From positions 1 to 43,373 of the IMG/VR virus record IMGVR_UViG_3300027749_004522: a stretch of 43,373 nucleotides of DNA. One strand, given 5' to 3'. This document shows, in pieces, positions 23,608 through 31,298 of the stretch (the first letter of the stretch is position 1; every line of letters starts with the position of its first letter). The notes beneath the pieces were generated by a model. It made no database searches. It saw only the letters and a list, made by a program, of their open reading frames with translations, and was not told the origin of the DNA. Origin of the DNA: a virus. The position numbers and the translations under genes are program-made.

Positions 23608-23634
23608 TTGTTTCAATTATTTTTTGTACTTTTG
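23608..23634 (+). promoter_or_regulatory. Host-type promoter for the tRNA
   Basis: TTG at 23608-23610 and TACTTTTG at 23627-23634, 16 bases apart, 37 bases upstream of the tRNA. Spacing is a little short for the Bacteroidota consensus. Confidence 0.5.
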
Positions 23635-23671
23635 TAAAACAATTACGAAATATACAATATATAGTAGTAAT

Positions 23672-23745
23672 GGTCCCATAGCTCAGCTGGTTAGAGCGGC
23701 TGACTCATAATCAGTAGGTCCTTGGTTCGAGCCCAAGTGGGACCA
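23672..23745 (+). tRNA. tRNA with CAU anticodon (Met or Ile2)
   Basis: A complete 74-base cloverleaf: acceptor GGTCCCA/TGGGACC, D-arm GCTC/GAGC, anticodon stem GCTGA/TCAGT with loop CTCATAA, T-arm CTTGG/CCAAG with loop TTCGAGC. The CCA end is not encoded. The GGG/CCC anticodon-stem pairs of initiators are missing, so it is either elongator Met or an Ile tRNA that becomes AUA-reading after lysidine modification. AUA is a common codon in these genes, which makes Ile2 attractive. The sequence alone does not settle it. Confidence 0.95.
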
Positions 23746-23800
23746 CAAAAATTTGTGAAGTCGTGGTTAGTGAGTAACACAACTTTTAACTACCTTGTTT

Positions 23801-23833
23801 AAACCCTTACTTTAATAAAAGTGAGGGTTTTTT
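23801..23833 (+). terminator. Terminator after the tRNA
   Basis: AAACCCTTACTTT pairs with AAAGTGAGGGTTT followed by a T-run. The 55 bases between tRNA and hairpin contain no gene that I can see. Confidence 0.8.
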
Positions 23834-23850
23834 ATTAAAATATATAAAAT

Positions 23851-24063
23851 ATGGATTTAAACACTTACATAATAACAGGATTCCTTATAACACTTGCAAT
23901 TGATTACTCAATCAGAGAGCTAGAATCAAGCGAACCGTTTACAGTATTTGAGATATTTTTATTTACTATACTTTGGCCGTTTATGTTATTCATTATAATA
24001 AAAGAGTTCTTTAAGAACCACTTTTATTGTTATTATTATATAATATATCATGATGTTGCATGA
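23851..24063 (+). CDS. Small two-helix membrane protein, 70 residues
   Basis: Two hydrophobic segments (TYIITGFLITLAIDYSI and IFLFTILWPFMLFIIIKEFF) separated by a Glu/Ser loop, with a Tyr-rich tail. No family assigned. Starts after an AAAATATATAAAAT stretch. Ends in TGA. Confidence 0.55.
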   Translation: MDLNTYIITGFLITLAIDYSIRELESSEPFTVFEIFLFTILWPFMLFIIIKEFFKNHFYCYYYIIYHDVA

Positions 24064-24077
24064 AAGTGAATATATAG

Positions 24078-24323
24078 ATGATGTGGTATATTTATATTTT
24101 AGAGTGTAGTGATTTGACGTTATATACAGGTATAACCAATAACTTAGAAAAGAGAATTGATACACATAATAAGAAGAAAGGTGCGAAGTATACCAAGACA
24201 AGAACACCAGTAAAACTGATGTATCAGTGTGAATTTGAAACAAAATCTTTGGCAGCAAAGGAAGAGTGGAGAATAAAACAACTAACAAGAATTCAAAAAA
24301 TTCTTTTAATAAATCAAAAATAA
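24078..24323 (+). CDS. YhbQ-like GIY-YIG nuclease domain protein
   Basis: An 81-residue stand-alone GIY-YIG domain of the UPF0213/YhbQ type: WYIYILECSDLTLYTGITNN, with the second tyrosine motif as YTG, then LEKRIDTHN (Arg in the catalytic helix), and AAKEEWRIKQLTR containing the metal-binding Glu. Bacterial homologues bind or cut branched DNA and RNA. It lacks the DNA-binding modules of the homing endonucleases at 34181 and 36704 and is probably not a mobile element. Confidence 0.85.
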   Translation: MMWYIYILECSDLTLYTGITNNLEKRIDTHNKKKGAKYTKTRTPVKLMYQCEFETKSLAAKEEWRIKQLTRIQKILLINQK

Positions 24324-24327
24324 TTTG

Positions 24328-24335
24328 TACCTTTG
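24328..24335 (+). promoter_or_regulatory. Host-type -7 box, leaderless arrangement
   Basis: TACCTTTG ending 5 bases before the ATG at 24341. It decides that start over one 25 codons upstream. Confidence 0.6.
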
Positions 24336-24340
24336 TCATT

Positions 24341-25174
24341 ATGAAAACAATATTTCTTGACATAGATGGCGTTCTAAATGTAGATTATGATGATAAAGAC
24401 CAATTTGGTCATATCTTCAGGGATGAGTATGTTCAAAATTTAAAAGAAATCATCGAGAAAACAGGTGCAAAAATCGTTATATCCTCTACCTGGAAAGATA
24501 AAGGTATTGAAAGAATGTTAGCACTTTGGAAAGAACGTAATCTACCAGGTGAAATAATTGATGTAACACCAGACTGTGTAGATGTATGTGAATCAACTAA
24601 TATAGTTTATTACGATCAAGTAAAAAGAGGTCATGAAGTTAAACTATGGTTAGATAGACACCCAGAAGTATCACAGTATGTTATCTTAGATGATATACAA
24701 GATTTCTTGGATGAGCAACAAGTTCACTTTGTAAATTGTTCAACGGGAGAACCAGTAAAACCTTGGAAACTAGGTATACCAGGATTAAAACAAGAATGTA
24801 AAACTAAAGCAATAAATATATTAAACATGAAAGATAAAATTGAATTCAGTGAGTTTTTAGATGCCTCATCTAAATTAGAAATTAAAACAGGTAAGATTAT
24901 ATCAGTAACAGATGTACCTAAATCAGATAAACTTATTAAATTAGAAGTTGACTTTGGTGAGGATACACCGAGAGTTGTTGTAACAAATATTAAACCTTCG
25001 TTGGGAGAGCACTACGTTGATAAATTAGAAGGATACTCTTTCTTGTTCATAACAAATTTAAAACCTGTTAAAATGATGGGTATTGAGTCACAAGCAATGA
25101 TTATGCCAGGTGAATTAGAAAATGGTACACCAGCATTTGTTGTAAACGCAAATCCAGGTACTAAAATATTGTAA
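24341..25174 (+). CDS. HAD hydrolase fused to an EMAP/CsaA-type tRNA-binding domain
   Basis: A 277-residue two-domain protein. Residues 1-165 are a HAD fold: IFLDIDGVLNVD (Asp7, Asp9), VISSTWKDKG and VILDDIQDFL. Residues about 168-277 are an OB-fold tRNA-binding domain: IEFSEFLDASSKLEIKTGKI, then DKLIKLEVDFGED and MMGIESQAMIM, as in CsaA, the MetRS C-terminus and EMAPII. The junction is continuous. Pairing a phosphatase fold with a structure-specific tRNA binder suggests action on phosphorylated tRNA ends or on nucleotide-modified tRNA (inference). The TAA overlaps the next ATG (TAATG), so translation is coupled. It carries a leaderless host-type promoter, so early expression is likely. Confidence 0.88.
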   Translation: MKTIFLDIDGVLNVDYDDKDQFGHIFRDEYVQNLKEIIEKTGAKIVISSTWKDKGIERMLALWKERNLPGEIIDVTPDCVDVCESTNIVYYDQVKRGHEVKLWLDRHPEVSQYVILDDIQDFLDEQQVHFVNCSTGEPVKPWKLGIPGLKQECKTKAINILNMKDKIEFSEFLDASSKLEIKTGKIISVTDVPKSDKLIKLEVDFGEDTPRVVVTNIKPSLGEHYVDKLEGYSFLFITNLKPVKMMGIESQAMIMPGELENGTPAFVVNANPGTKIL

Positions 25175-25536
25175 TGAAACTAGTTAAAGTAGGAGATTTA
25201 ATTCATAATCACCTCGGTGGTAAACCTACCGAGGTTTCCTATGTTATGGTAGATACAGAAAATAAATACTATAAAAAAATACTAAATAATAAAGAATTTT
25301 TAGATAAATACTCTATACAGAAATGTAAAGGTATTGTAAATCAAGAACCAGCTAGTGTAGATTTATTAGAAATAGGTCAAATAGTTACAAGTTATCAAAC
25401 TGGATTTATACCAATGGAGAACACTTCAAAGATTATTGAGATTATTGATGATCTAGTTATTACGGACTCAAACCTTTTTATAGTTAATGATATAAGTTTC
25501 TACAGAGATAAAATATTAAATAAACTAGGAATATGA
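25174..25536 (+). CDS. Orphan protein, 120 residues
   Basis: A beta-rich soluble protein opening MKLVKVGDLIHNHLGGKPTE. No recognised family. Translationally coupled to the HAD/tRNA-binding fusion (TAATG) and overlapping the next gene by 4 bases (ATGA). Confidence 0.6.
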   Translation: MKLVKVGDLIHNHLGGKPTEVSYVMVDTENKYYKKILNNKEFLDKYSIQKCKGIVNQEPASVDLLEIGQIVTSYQTGFIPMENTSKIIEIIDDLVITDSNLFIVNDISFYRDKILNKLGI

Positions 25537-25925
25537 TAACAACACAATCAAAACACGTCAGTTATAATCAAGCAACCTTTCAAGTACCTGCCTACAGTAA
25601 GATATTAAATATATTTTATGATAACGATCAATTTACAATTTTATATGACTATGATACAAATGAGACACAAACTAAAACATTTGTAATAGAATATTGGAAT
25701 GAAAGAAGTAGTAATAGTGCCACTTATGAGCCGTCGTTTGGATTCAACTATTGGGGAAGTATTACAAATACAAATTCCGTTTTAGACAGTCAATCAAGTG
25801 GTTCCGGCCCGAGGACAAATATTTCATTAAACCTGATCAATCTTACAAGTAATTTTCATATCTTTGTAAAAGAAATTTTATCTACTGCAGAAATGAGAGA
25901 TAAGAAAATTGAAGAAATAATTTAA
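25533..25925 (+). CDS. Orphan protein, 130 residues
   Basis: Begins with a short beta domain (ATFQVPAYSKILNIFYDNDQF) of the kind seen in small phage beta-barrel orphans, followed by an aromatic and Ser-rich middle and a helical end. No function assigned. Third gene of the operon starting at 24341. Confidence 0.6.
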   Translation: MITTQSKHVSYNQATFQVPAYSKILNIFYDNDQFTILYDYDTNETQTKTFVIEYWNERSSNSATYEPSFGFNYWGSITNTNSVLDSQSSGSGPRTNISLNLINLTSNFHIFVKEILSTAEMRDKKIEEII

Positions 25926-25932
25926 TATATAA
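25922..25932 (+). promoter_or_regulatory. Late-type box
   Basis: TTAATATATAA overlapping the previous stop codon, 3 bases before the ATG at 25936. Confidence 0.4.
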
Positions 25933-25935
25933 ATT

Positions 25936-26409
25936 ATGATAACAAAATTTAGTAGTATAGTAAACGAAAGCTCAACAGCAAAATTTAAAATTGGTATTGA
26001 TATACATGGAGTAATCGATGCACTTCCAGATTTCTTTGTATTTTTAGCAGACTCTATCATAAAAAATGGTGGAGAAGTCCACATCATAACTGGCGGCGAA
26101 TGGACAGAAAAATTAGAAAAACAATTACACGGTATAAACTATACTCACAAATTCTCAGTTTATGATCACTTGTTAAAAACTGAAAAAACCCTAGGAGAAA
26201 TCGAATTCCCAGATGGAACAGTTCAGAAAAAATTTGATGATGTTCTGTGGGATTCAACAAAAGCTGAATATTGTAAAGAAAATAATATAGATCTTCATAT
26301 TGATGATACTCTATGTTATAATGAATATTTTACTACACCATTCGCAAGATTATGGTCCCATTCAAATCATTCAAAATCTTCACATAAAGATATTAGACAT
26401 TTAGACTAA
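25936..26409 (+). CDS. HAD-like protein with DxH motif and capsid-targeting-like leader
   Basis: A 157-residue protein. The leader is MITKFSSIVNE|S. A HAD-like core follows: IGIDIHGVIDALP (nucleophile Asp retained, usual second Asp replaced by His), VHIITGG (motif II) and LHIDDTLCYNEYF (motif IV). The Asp-to-His change removes the normal acid/base residue, so it may not be a standard phosphatase. A related DxH form occurs in other phage and bacterial HAD proteins. Confidence 0.7.
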   Translation: MITKFSSIVNESSTAKFKIGIDIHGVIDALPDFFVFLADSIIKNGGEVHIITGGEWTEKLEKQLHGINYTHKFSVYDHLLKTEKTLGEIEFPDGTVQKKFDDVLWDSTKAEYCKENNIDLHIDDTLCYNEYFTTPFARLWSHSNHSKSSHKDIRHLD

Positions 26410-26439
26410 ACAATTTTTAATTCTTTCATATAATTCAAT

Positions 26440-27408
26440 ATGGAAGAATTAAAAATTATAAGTTTATTCTCTGGGTATGGTACCCAAGAACTAGCACTAA
26501 AGTATAGTGGTATTAAATACCGTAACGTCGCAAACTGTGACATTCTTAAATCAGCAAATGAAGCTTATGATTCATTACACACTACCGAAGAAGGTAATTT
26601 AGGTGATGTATCAAAAGTTGATGAAAAAAATTTCCCTCACTGTGATTTTTTAACATACTCATTCCCTTGTCAAGATATATCTATATCTGGAGTACAACGT
26701 GGTATTGAAAAAGGAACACGAAGCGGTTTATTATACGAAGTAGAAAGAATCGTAGAACATAATAAACCAAAGTTTCTACTGATGGAAAATGTTAAAAATC
26801 TAGTTTCAAAAAATCATATCAAAAAATTTAATGATTATATTGAAAAACTTAACTCTTTAGGTTATGGTTCAGCTTGGATGGTACTTAACGGTGCTGATTT
26901 TGGTTGTCCTCAAAACCGTGAAAGAGTATTTATGTTTTCAGTATTAGGTGAATCATCTTTAGAAGTTTCTAATAAAATGATGGGTGTTCATAATCTTAAA
27001 AAATCTAGAACACCAATGAGAGGATTTGTTGAATCTACAATTGATCCTAAATTATTTATAACACCACCTTATGAGATCAATACACCTAAATTAAGTTCAG
27101 TGTGTAGAATGATTGCTCGTAGAAGTGATGTAAAATATGACCAAGCAAGAAGAATTTATTCAATAGATGGGTGTTCACCTTGTTTAACTACATCAGGATC
27201 ACCACAAATTATGTTAGATGATAATAAAATTAGAACTCTAACAGCAAGAGAAGGTTACCGATTTATGGGAGTTAAGGATGAAGATATTGATAATCTTTTA
27301 ACTACAAGTCTAACAACTAAACAACACGTTGCTTTAGCAGGAAACTCAATATGTGTTCCAGTAATGCAAGCAATCTTTGAACAATTTTTTACAGAGTATA
27401 TGAATTAA
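26440..27408 (+). CDS. DNA (cytosine-5) methyltransferase
   Basis: A 322-residue C5 methyltransferase with all core motifs: I (SLFSGYGTQELAL, SAM binding), IV (YSFPCQDIS, catalytic Cys77), VI (MENVKNL, Glu116), VIII (QNRERVFMF) and X (LAGNSICVPV). The target recognition domain lies between VIII and X and is short. There is no partner endonuclease next to it, so it is an orphan methylase, probably protecting phage DNA from host restriction. The recognition site cannot be predicted here. It is followed by a terminator. Confidence 0.95.
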   Translation: MEELKIISLFSGYGTQELALKYSGIKYRNVANCDILKSANEAYDSLHTTEEGNLGDVSKVDEKNFPHCDFLTYSFPCQDISISGVQRGIEKGTRSGLLYEVERIVEHNKPKFLLMENVKNLVSKNHIKKFNDYIEKLNSLGYGSAWMVLNGADFGCPQNRERVFMFSVLGESSLEVSNKMMGVHNLKKSRTPMRGFVESTIDPKLFITPPYEINTPKLSSVCRMIARRSDVKYDQARRIYSIDGCSPCLTTSGSPQIMLDDNKIRTLTAREGYRFMGVKDEDIDNLLTTSLTTKQHVALAGNSICVPVMQAIFEQFFTEYMN

Positions 27409-27433
27409 AAAAACCCACTTTCGAGTGGGTTCT
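27406..27433. terminator. Bidirectional terminator
   Basis: AACCCACTT pairs with GAGTGGGTT with flanking A and T runs, between convergent genes. Confidence 0.75.
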
Positions 27434-27643
27434 TCATTTTCCTATTTTTAAAACTAATTTAGTATCTCCTGATTTGGTTATGCCTTTTATAGTATAATCT
27501 TTTATACCTTCTACTCTTACAAATCTAAGTAATTTACTTAATCTAGTATTAAATAATTCTTCCAGTTTACTGTCTTCAGTAAACTCAAGTAGGTATTCCA
27601 TGAATACATCTTTGTTCTCGTTAAATTCTTTCAAGTACCTCAT
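27434..27643 (-). CDS. Small protein with capsid-targeting-like leader
   Basis: A 69-residue protein: leader MRYLKEFNE|N, then a short helix and a beta-rich basic C-terminus. A second hydrophobic-x-Glu pattern (YLLEFTE) follows at about residues 17-23. If cleaved like T4 internal proteins, the mature basic peptide would be about 60 residues. Ends in TGA. Confidence 0.65.
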   Translation of the reverse strand: MRYLKEFNENKDVFMEYLLEFTEDSKLEELFNTRLSKLLRFVRVEGIKDYTIKGITKSGDTKLVLKIGK

Positions 27644-27659
27644 AATTATTTTATTTAGT

Positions 27660-27670
27660 CTATATATAAA
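27660..27670 (-). promoter_or_regulatory. Late-type box (variant)
   Basis: Reads TTTATATATAG on the minus strand, 17 bases upstream of the gene at 27434-27643. Confidence 0.35.
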
Positions 27671-27694
27671 TAAAAAATACCTAAAATTGATTTT

Positions 27695-27841
27695 TTAAGA
27701 CTTTGTTTCATTTTTCTTTAAAAAATCGATAATTATTCTCTCAAATAGTTTATTCTTATCATATCCTACTTTATCTAGATGTTCTTTATAACGAGTTACA
27801 ATTTCATCATCTAATAAAAGAAATATATTTTTCTTTTCCAT
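27695..27841 (-). CDS. Small ribbon-helix-helix-like protein, 48 residues
   Basis: ATG complement at 27839-27841, TAA at 27695-27697. The protein reads MEKKNIFLLLDDEIVTRYK and continues with a helix-turn-helix of the right length for a ribbon-helix-helix fold (strand IFLLL, helix DEIVTRYKEHL, helix KLFERIIIDFLKK). Such proteins bind DNA as dimers and often repress their own or neighbouring genes. The fold call is from pattern only. Confidence 0.5.
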   Translation of the reverse strand: MEKKNIFLLLDDEIVTRYKEHLDKVGYDKNKLFERIIIDFLKKNETKS

Positions 27842-27875
27842 ATTATTATATATATAATAAAACTATACAAAAGTT

Positions 27876-28169
27876 ATGATGTTTAAAATACTAAATCAAT
27901 CTTTATATTTATGTGATTCTATGGGTAACCTTGGTAGAAGAATATCCGAGAATGTTGCATTTGGTACATATGATGATTCACAGAATATTTTTTTAATAAC
28001 TAATATAGATGGTAAGTTAGAAACTAAAGACATTGGTGGTAATAATATAAGAGTTTTATCACAAGGAGTATTAGAAGCAAGATTCTCAGGAACAGATATT
28101 CTAGTACGTAAAAAAGATGGTAAAAATGTTTTAATAGATAAAGCAGGAAATATTAAAAGATACTATTAA
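27876..28169 (+). CDS. Small beta-repeat orphan, 97 residues
   Basis: A protein made of short beta repeats with Gly-Asn/Asp turns (CDSMGNLGRRI, DIGGNNIRVLSQGV, DKAGNIKRYY), as in small propeller-blade-like phage proteins. No function assigned. It converges on the 556-residue gene with a 4-base overlap. Confidence 0.6.
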   Translation: MMFKILNQSLYLCDSMGNLGRRISENVAFGTYDDSQNIFLITNIDGKLETKDIGGNNIRVLSQGVLEARFSGTDILVRKKDGKNVLIDKAGNIKRYY

Positions 28170-29836
28170 ATTACCCTTAAATATCTAGGTGTATCAAATT
28201 CAGATGTTTGAATAGAAAGTGCATGTCTCATTATTTTAGTCATAACATCATTACCTGACATAGGATTTGCTTTATATATCTTGGCAATAGAAACTAATAT
28301 TTGTAAAGATTGTAATTTAGATATTAATTTATTTTTGATATTACTATCTTCTTCTTCAGTTTTAGATAAATCAGTATATTTAATAACTTTATTCCAAGAA
28401 GAACCGGTAGGCACTCCATTTTTAATCTTTGGAACTTGAATAGTAGAGGGCATCTCCATAATATCAACACCATCTGCAAATTCTCTCAAACTAATCAATT
28501 CATCATATAAACTAGTAATAGAGTTTCTTAAATCAATAAGAGTTCTCGTTCTAATTTCAGAATGTTTCTCTATCTCATCTAAGTTAAATTCATCTTTATG
28601 AATGTCCAATATAGATTTTATTCCAGTAAAAGATATTTTTCCATGTCTGGATGAAGAACCAGAAACTTCACCATCAACATTTACCGAATTACCGGTATTT
28701 GATGAATCAATAGTTATATCTCTGTTTTTTCTAATTGTACTTTCTTCTCCATTTGGGGTACGTTCTTCACTCCATTTGGATACAGTAGATATTTTTGATC
28801 CAATACCTTTACTTGGATCTTGTGTTATTCTAAAATATTTAATATCAAAATCTGGTAACTTTTTATTTTCTTCTTTATTGACGATTATCTGAAATGTTTC
28901 ATCACCATTTTTTACTTTTTTAAGTGATACGGGTATTAAAATATTTTCATCAAAGTAATCATCTATAACTTTTACTAATGATTCCATAGTCTCGCAAGCA
29001 GAAATTGCAGCATTTAATACAGTTATATATCTAGTTACTACAATATAAACGTCCGCTGGACAGAATTTAGAAAAATTGACTTTTGAGTCTGTATTTTTTA
29101 TTTTCTTTAAACTATTAAATTTTTTGAGTAAATTTTGTGCAGGTGATATTTTATCTTTATTAGATTCATGAAAAACAGAATATGATAATCTAGGAGAGAA
29201 CATACCTTTAAATCTAAATAAAACTTCAGGTACTTTAACAAAAGTATTTAGCCAATCTTTATTAGTAGATAAACTATCTAATATATTCTCAGTTATTACC
29301 ACTTTATCATCTAAATAAATATTAATTCTTTTTAATGCTTCGGCATCTTTATTACAATAACTCTCCCAAAAATCTAAAACATCTTGTAGTAGTATAGACT
29401 TTCTAGGATACTTTAATTTATATGCAATAAATAAACATTGAATAGCCTCATATTCTCTAGTTAAAACACCTGGACCAACTGCACCAAATTCTGCAGTTTT
29501 CTTTACTTGGTTTAGTTTAAATACTTCTTCCCCAGAAACAAAAACATCTTTATACCTAGGTTTACCAAATAACTTAGCTCCTTTACCATCATCATAAGTA
29601 TTAGAATTTCCTGTCTTAATAGCATTTACTGCAATACTCGGAACAACTTCTTCACCATCAACCTTTATATGATCAATAGTTCGTTCACCTTCTCCTTTTA
29701 TAATTAATTTAACTTGTGGCTCTTGTAATTTCTTTATTAAAGCATTACCCCTCTTTTCACCACCTCTTTGTTTTTCTAACTCACCTAAGTTAAGTTCAAC
29801 TTCCTCGAAAAATTTAAGATACTTTAAAACTCTCAT
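28166..29836 (-). CDS. Large orphan protein with capsid-targeting-like leader, 556 residues
   Basis: The leader is MRVLKYLKFFE|E. The body has no membrane segment. Notable segments are a Lys/Glu-rich N-terminal domain with GRGEGER-like turns, a central helical domain with GAVGPGVLTREYEA, and NFSKFCPADVYIVV (about residue 262), which looks like a structural or catalytic core. A Ser/Gly/Asn-rich linker lies near 395-420 and a helical C-terminus follows. I could not place it in a family. With leader and late-type box it would be the largest packaged-type protein of the set. Confidence 0.7.
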   Translation of the reverse strand: MRVLKYLKFFEEVELNLGELEKQRGGEKRGNALIKKLQEPQVKLIIKGEGERTIDHIKVDGEEVVPSIAVNAIKTGNSNTYDDGKGAKLFGKPRYKDVFVSGEEVFKLNQVKKTAEFGAVGPGVLTREYEAIQCLFIAYKLKYPRKSILLQDVLDFWESYCNKDAEALKRINIYLDDKVVITENILDSLSTNKDWLNTFVKVPEVLFRFKGMFSPRLSYSVFHESNKDKISPAQNLLKKFNSLKKIKNTDSKVNFSKFCPADVYIVVTRYITVLNAAISACETMESLVKVIDDYFDENILIPVSLKKVKNGDETFQIIVNKEENKKLPDFDIKYFRITQDPSKGIGSKISTVSKWSEERTPNGEESTIRKNRDITIDSSNTGNSVNVDGEVSGSSSRHGKISFTGIKSILDIHKDEFNLDEIEKHSEIRTRTLIDLRNSITSLYDELISLREFADGVDIMEMPSTIQVPKIKNGVPTGSSWNKVIKYTDLSKTEEEDSNIKNKLISKLQSLQILVSIAKIYKANPMSGNDVMTKIMRHALSIQTSEFDTPRYLRVI

Positions 29837-29840
29837 AAAC

Positions 29841-29850
29841 TATATATTAA
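29841..29850 (-). promoter_or_regulatory. Late-type box
   Basis: Reads TTAATATATA on the minus strand, 4 bases before the 556-residue gene. A divergent twin lies at 29882-29890. Confidence 0.45.
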
Positions 29851-29881
29851 AAAAATAGTTGACTTTTCACATAAAAAAAAA

Positions 29882-29890
29882 TAATATATA
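29882..29890 (+). promoter_or_regulatory. Late-type box
   Basis: TAATATATA 4 bases before the ATG at 29895. Confidence 0.45.
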
Positions 29891-29894
29891 CATT

Positions 29895-31295
29895 ATGAAT
29901 AATAAAATATCAAAATACGACGAATTTTTACTAGAAAAAGACATGATGCTTTTATTGGAAGCAACAATTGTACTTGATGATAAGTTTTATGACTTATTGA
30001 AAAAAATAAACTCACCAGTTGCATCTGAATTATTAAAATTAGATGGTGAAGAGGTAGATACTAACTACAACTATATTTCATATGATGTAGATAAAGAAGA
30101 TAAAGTTTTCTTTACACCAGATGATAAAGCAAAAAAAGTAGAAGATCCTAAAACAATTAAAAAATCTGACATGAACGTTGGTAGATTTGTAAGAGCAATT
30201 CTAACTAAAGCAGGTATCGAAGTTAAACCAAAAGATCTTGAAGATTTTGTAAGTAAATACAAAGCAACTATTTTAGTAGAGAAAGAAGCTTTTACAAGAT
30301 TTGAAATAGTTAAAGGTGACGATATTAAAAAATGGTATCATGTGGATAATTATTATAAAGAATTAGGAACATTAGGTTCTTCTTGTATGAGATATGCTAA
30401 ATGTCAAGAATACTTATCAATCTATTCAGAAAATCCAGACAGAGTATCACTTATTATATTAAAATCTGCGGATGATCCAGATAAAATTACTGCCAGAGCA
30501 CTTCTTTGGTTAGATGATAAAGGAAGAAAATTCATGGATAGAGTTTATATTATAAATAGTGCAGATATTGAACTATTCCTAGACTTTGCAAAAGAAAATG
30601 GATTCTATTATAAAAAGAATCAAACATTTCATACTGGAGATCCTATTATGTTCAATGGTGAAGAACTTGAAAGAGATGATAGTTGGGTTTATGTTACACT
30701 AGAAAATTCAAACTTTGATGATTATCCTTATATGGACTCTTTAAAATACCTTATTAGAGAAGATGGAAAACTTACTACTAACTATAACTCTAGTTATGAT
30801 GCAGAACTAACTAGTACCGACGGTGGTGATGGTTCTTGTGAAAATTGTGGTGGAAGAGGTAGCTTTGAATGTGAAGAATGTGGTGGTTCTGGTGAGAGAT
30901 CTTGTTACAGATGCGATGGTGATGGTGAGCAAGAATGTTCTGAATGTGAAGGTGATGGTACAGAGAACTGTCCGAAATGTGATGGAGATGGTGAAGTAGA
31001 GTGTAATACTTGTGATGGATATGGTGAAGTAGATTGTGAAACTTGTAATGGAGATGGAACTGATGAAGAAGGTGAGGAATGTTCTGATTGTGAAGGTAAA
31101 GGAAAAGTATCTTGTGATGATTGTCATGGAGATGGTAGATCAACTTGTGATAAATGTGACGGAGAATGTACTGTAGAATGTACAGAATGTGGTGGTCGTG
31201 GACTTGAAGAGTGTGGAAGATGTGATGGTGATGGAACATCAGAATGTGATGAATGTGGAGGTTCTGGTAGAGTTGATTGTTATGAATGTAACTAA
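29895..31295 (+). CDS. DnaJ-like CxxC-repeat protein with capsid-targeting-like leader (paralogue 3)
   Basis: A 466-residue protein starting at MNNKISKYDEFLLE|K; this ATG directly follows the late-type box, and an upstream in-frame ATG would lie before it. A helical domain has KINSPVASELLKLDGEE. The conserved core (about 155-250) has GTLGSSCMRYAKCQEY, ARALLW and FMDRVYI. The tail holds 14 CxxC motifs (CENC, CEEC, CYRC, CSEC, CPKC, CNTC, CETC, CSDC, CDDC, CDKC, CTEC, CGRC, CDEC, CYEC) separated by Gly-rich turns, against six in each paralogue. This suggests tandem expansion of a zinc-binding unit. It lies 3 bases upstream of another leader-bearing gene. Confidence 0.82.
   Translation: MNNKISKYDEFLLEKDMMLLLEATIVLDDKFYDLLKKINSPVASELLKLDGEEVDTNYNYISYDVDKEDKVFFTPDDKAKKVEDPKTIKKSDMNVGRFVRAILTKAGIEVKPKDLEDFVSKYKATILVEKEAFTRFEIVKGDDIKKWYHVDNYYKELGTLGSSCMRYAKCQEYLSIYSENPDRVSLIILKSADDPDKITARALLWLDDKGRKFMDRVYIINSADIELFLDFAKENGFYYKKNQTFHTGDPIMFNGEELERDDSWVYVTLENSNFDDYPYMDSLKYLIREDGKLTTNYNSSYDAELTSTDGGDGSCENCGGRGSFECEECGGSGERSCYRCDGDGEQECSECEGDGTENCPKCDGDGEVECNTCDGYGEVDCETCNGDGTDEEGEECSDCEGKGKVSCDDCHGDGRSTCDKCDGECTVECTECGGRGLEECGRCDGDGTSECDECGGSGRVDCYECN
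30829..31290 (+). repeat. Tandem CxxCxGxG-coding repeats
   Basis: About 460 bases of degenerate repeats (TGTGATGGAGATGGT-like, roughly 21-27 bases per half unit) encoding the 14 CxxC motifs. The length can change by slippage or recombination, consistent with six-motif tails in the paralogues. Confidence 0.7.
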
Positions 31296-31298
31296 ATT

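Noticed and set aside
23746-23800. A second tRNA directly after the CAU tRNA
   Set aside because: I could not form an acceptor or T-arm from this stretch. It looks like a 3' trailer before the terminator.
24266-24340. Upstream start for the HAD/tRNA-binding fusion
   Set aside because: The extension overlaps the YhbQ-like gene and runs through the host-type promoter. HAD proteins begin a few residues before the DxD motif, as with the ATG at 24341.
30807-31239. Long leftward frames opposite the CxxC tail of paralogue 3
   Set aside because: They are His- and Thr-rich low-complexity mirrors of the Cys/Gly repeat codons.
30829-31290. CRISPR-like array
   Set aside because: The repeats are in-frame, degenerate and unspaced, encode CxxC motifs, and no cas genes are present. 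No CRISPR array was seen elsewhere.
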